Source: CAITNM01 sp037138055 (GTDB taxonomy: Bacteria > Pseudomonadota > Alphaproteobacteria > Paracaedibacterales > CAITNM01). From it: DNA of 15,507 bases. Both the position numbers and the translations under genes were made by a program. Every line of letters starts with the position of its first letter. Position 1 is the stretch's first letter. The notes below the pieces were generated by a model, which made no database searches, was not told the origin of the DNA, and saw only the letters and a list, made by a program, of their open reading frames with translations. The stretch covers positions 1 through 15,507 of the forward strand of contig JBAXJB010000033.1 of NCBI GenBank assembly GCA_037138055.1, in the 5' to 3' direction. Below, piece after piece: positions 13,994 through 15,507 of the stretch.

Positions 13994-15232
13994 AAACGGA
14001 TGACTAAAGTAGAACATGGCAATTGCTAAGTACGCGTACCTGGCCTCTGCTGCCCCTGCTATAAAGAACAAAGACAGAACCAGCGTAACACCCATAATGT
14101 TTTGGAAAAATAAACTAACGTATTTAGGGTGTTCATTAAAGTGCCTGAAGCCTTTATATACATATATAAGTTGTATGAAAAAATACATCATATACGCCAT
14201 GAACCAAGAAGCGACCGTGAATATTCCCGACTTGTTCACCAAATTTAATACAGTAATGATGTTTGAAGTGGTTTCCCCCTTAATGCTAGAAGGGGGTTTT
14301 AATAATGATACTGTTAGTTGCTGATAAAAAATCCCCCAGCGATGCTTGATGTAAGCAACTGGGTGGGCAATTATTGCCGACATCCAAGCTTTGTGAAGTA
14401 TGTGTTCTTGATCAGGTGAAGCAGCAGTTGTAAGAGGGCTATCATTTGCAAAGGTTAAATCATCAACACGATTAGGGTTGTATAGTTGTTTTATTTTTTC
14501 AAAATCATACAGCTTGTTTTGCTTAATATAGTCAGGGAATACAGGGTCATTAAGATTAATTGAAATTCCAGCTAGGTCATATAGCTTAGCATGGATGCCT
14601 CGGTTTGATGGCGTAGACATAGTTTTGTTAAAAGCTGTTACGCCTGCTATGAAAATGCCGCACAAAAGCAAACCAATACCTATCCATTTTTTTGAACGGT
14701 CTGGCCAATAAAATTTTGCAAACCACAAACAAAGCCAGGGCAAAGCGATTGCGGCTTGATAAGTAGCGCACGTGCCGTAAAAAGCAATAGCAAACCATGC
14801 CAGCAAGGAAAATAACCCAGGACGAAGATCCCGCATACTATAAAAATGAAGCCATCCAGCACAAAAAAGGTACGCGTTTACAAATGATATATCTTTAAGA
14901 ACAAGCAATTGGTAAGCAAAAACTGGGGGCAATATGGCTATGAAATACACCCACTTTGCTTTTTGAGGTTGGGCACAAGCAAACAATGATACCGCCCCCC
15001 AATACAAAGAAAGATGGAATAAAAACATTGGACCAGAGCCACTGTATATTTTATCAAACAGCCCCCAAAGCACTCCCATTACGGGTGGATGCCAGTCTGA
15101 AGATATTCCGGCAATACCCTGCTGCATTTGCACCATGCTGTCGGGGCGCATTAATCCTGGCCAAAACAAAAGCGCACAAACGCAAAAAGCAAAAAAAGGA
15201 AATAGTCGTTTTATTAAAGGCGATAGCTGCAC
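13967..15232 (-). CDS. Polytopic membrane protein, GT-C glycosyltransferase-like, unassigned
   Basis: The 421-aa product has about ten hydrophobic membrane segments and a large soluble loop near residues 203-285. Features typical of GT-C-fold lipid-linked sugar transferases are a first external loop with PDSMVQMQQG (Asp31) and SDWHPP (45-50), YDLAGIS (218-224), AWMSAIIAHPVAYIKHRWG (282-300), and AEARYAYL near the end (395-402). I cannot name the exact family or donor and acceptor; an O-antigen or membrane-lipid glycosylation role is a reasonable guess only. The start is GTG (15230-15232); an in-frame TGA lies eight codons upstream, so no longer start exists apart from rare codons, and no Shine-Dalgarno is visible. 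The 3' end overlaps the ATPase gene tail to tail by 27 bp. Confidence 0.8.
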   Translation of the reverse strand: MQLSPLIKRLFPFFAFCVCALLFWPGLMRPDSMVQMQQGIAGISSDWHPPVMGVLWGLFDKIYSGSGPMFLFHLSLYWGAVSLFACAQPQKAKWVYFIAILPPVFAYQLLVLKDISFVNAYLFCAGWLHFYSMRDLRPGLFSLLAWFAIAFYGTCATYQAAIALPWLCLWFAKFYWPDRSKKWIGIGLLLCGIFIAGVTAFNKTMSTPSNRGIHAKLYDLAGISINLNDPVFPDYIKQNKLYDFEKIKQLYNPNRVDDLTFANDSPLTTAASPDQEHILHKAWMSAIIAHPVAYIKHRWGIFYQQLTVSLLKPPSSIKGETTSNIITVLNLVNKSGIFTVASWFMAYMMYFFIQLIYVYKGFRHFNEHPKYVSLFFQNIMGVTLVLSLFFIAGAAEARYAYLAIAMFYFSHPFSCKKCVPA

Positions 15233-15290
15233 TGTAATGCACTTATGAATTTTTCATATTGTAGGTTATGTAAAAGCGTACAGAAAGTCA

Positions 15291-15317
15291 AAATATCATG
15301 AAAAATCCATGATATTT
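15291..15317. repeat. 10-bp perfect inverted repeat, candidate activator site for the flagellin promoter
   Basis: AAATATCATG (15291-15300) and CATGATATTT (15308-15317) are separated by 7 bases. Its centre lies about 100 bp upstream of the predicted sigma-54 start (~15404), the usual place for an enhancer bound by a NtrC-type activator such as FlbD. It has no T-tract on the plus strand; a terminator or a regulator site for the gene at 13967-15232 are alternatives. Confidence 0.45.
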
Positions 15318-15376
15318 GATGCCTTTCTATGAAAATAGATAATCTTATTTAACCTGCGAGCAAGCATCACTAAGCG

Positions 15377-15393
15377 TTGGTACAGATGTTGCA
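15377..15393 (+). promoter_or_regulatory. Sigma-54 (-24/-12) promoter of the flagellin gene
   Basis: TTGGTACAGATGTTGCA carries the invariant GG (15379-15380) and GC (15391-15392) ten bases apart, one mismatch (T for C in TGGCAC) from the strong consensus. The predicted start near 15404 gives a leader of ~34 bases. Flagellins of Caulobacter and relatives use the same class. Confidence 0.8.
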
Positions 15394-15437
15394 CAACTCA
15401 AATCAATATATTTTAAACAAATCAATAGGAGCACCAT

Positions 15438-15507
15438 ATGTCAATGGTAATTAATACGAACGCATCAGCTTTGAATGCGATACAAAATTTAGAAAAAAAT
15501 AAAGCGG
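15438..15507 (+). CDS. Flagellin, N-terminal fragment (runs off the window)
   Basis: The first 23 codons read MSMVINTNASALNAIQNLEKN plus KA, matching the conserved D0 N-terminus of bacterial flagellins (V-I-N-T-N-x-x-A-L-x-x-x-x-x-L). Flagellin is the filament subunit exported through the flagellar type III apparatus. AGGAG stands about six bases before the ATG, a strong ribosome binding site. A sigma-54-type promoter lies ~45 bp upstream. The start is therefore certain; the rest is outside the window. It implies that this organism makes, or recently made, flagella. Confidence 0.9.
   Translation, partial: MSMVINTNASALNAIQNLEKNKA

Overview
The window reads as chromosome of an AT-rich, Gram-negative alphaproteobacterium, probably host-associated and possibly Holosporales-like. 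The reasons are the tRNA-Leu / trigger factor / clpP order, a TamA-TamB envelope pair, a flagellin behind a sigma-54-type promoter, a decaying gene remnant and several short dispersed palindromic repeats. No rRNA or other lineage marker is present, so the placement is an inference.

Layout. Positions 1-581 hold the 3' end of an unrecognised protein built from ~100-residue repeats. It is followed by a short relic resembling the C-terminus of a FabG-like reductase (about 626-694). A small putative secreted protein lies on the minus strand (701-970). The minus strand then carries an envelope and proteostasis block, read from right to left: tRNA-Leu(UAG) (8333-8417), trigger factor (tig), clpP, a terminator, tamA and tamB. 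The genes within each pair (tig-clpP and tamA-tamB) are translationally tight. Upstream of the tRNA is a secreted protein with weak resemblance to DUF1796 papain-like peptidases (8507-9313).

The 9341-9681 gap is structure-rich: covarying hairpins with one conserved loop, an AT-rich stretch and a C8 run in front of a secreted, repeat-containing, passenger-like protein (9682-11094). That protein lacks any visible membrane anchor or barrel. The next gap (11095-11440) holds two dispersed palindromic repeats and a strong terminator.

An arginine-type regulon follows. argR (minus) and a fused binding-protein/permease gene plus its ATPase (plus) diverge from one ~100-bp region. It contains two back-to-back sigma-70 promoters and two or three ARG-box-like sites that overlap the -10 elements. 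The likely logic is that arginine-loaded ArgR represses both its own gene and amino acid uptake. A polytopic GT-C-like membrane protein (minus) overlaps the ATPase gene tail to tail. The window ends in the first 23 codons of a flagellin gene, preceded by a sigma-54 -24/-12 element with a 10-bp inverted repeat about 100 bp upstream of the predicted start site.
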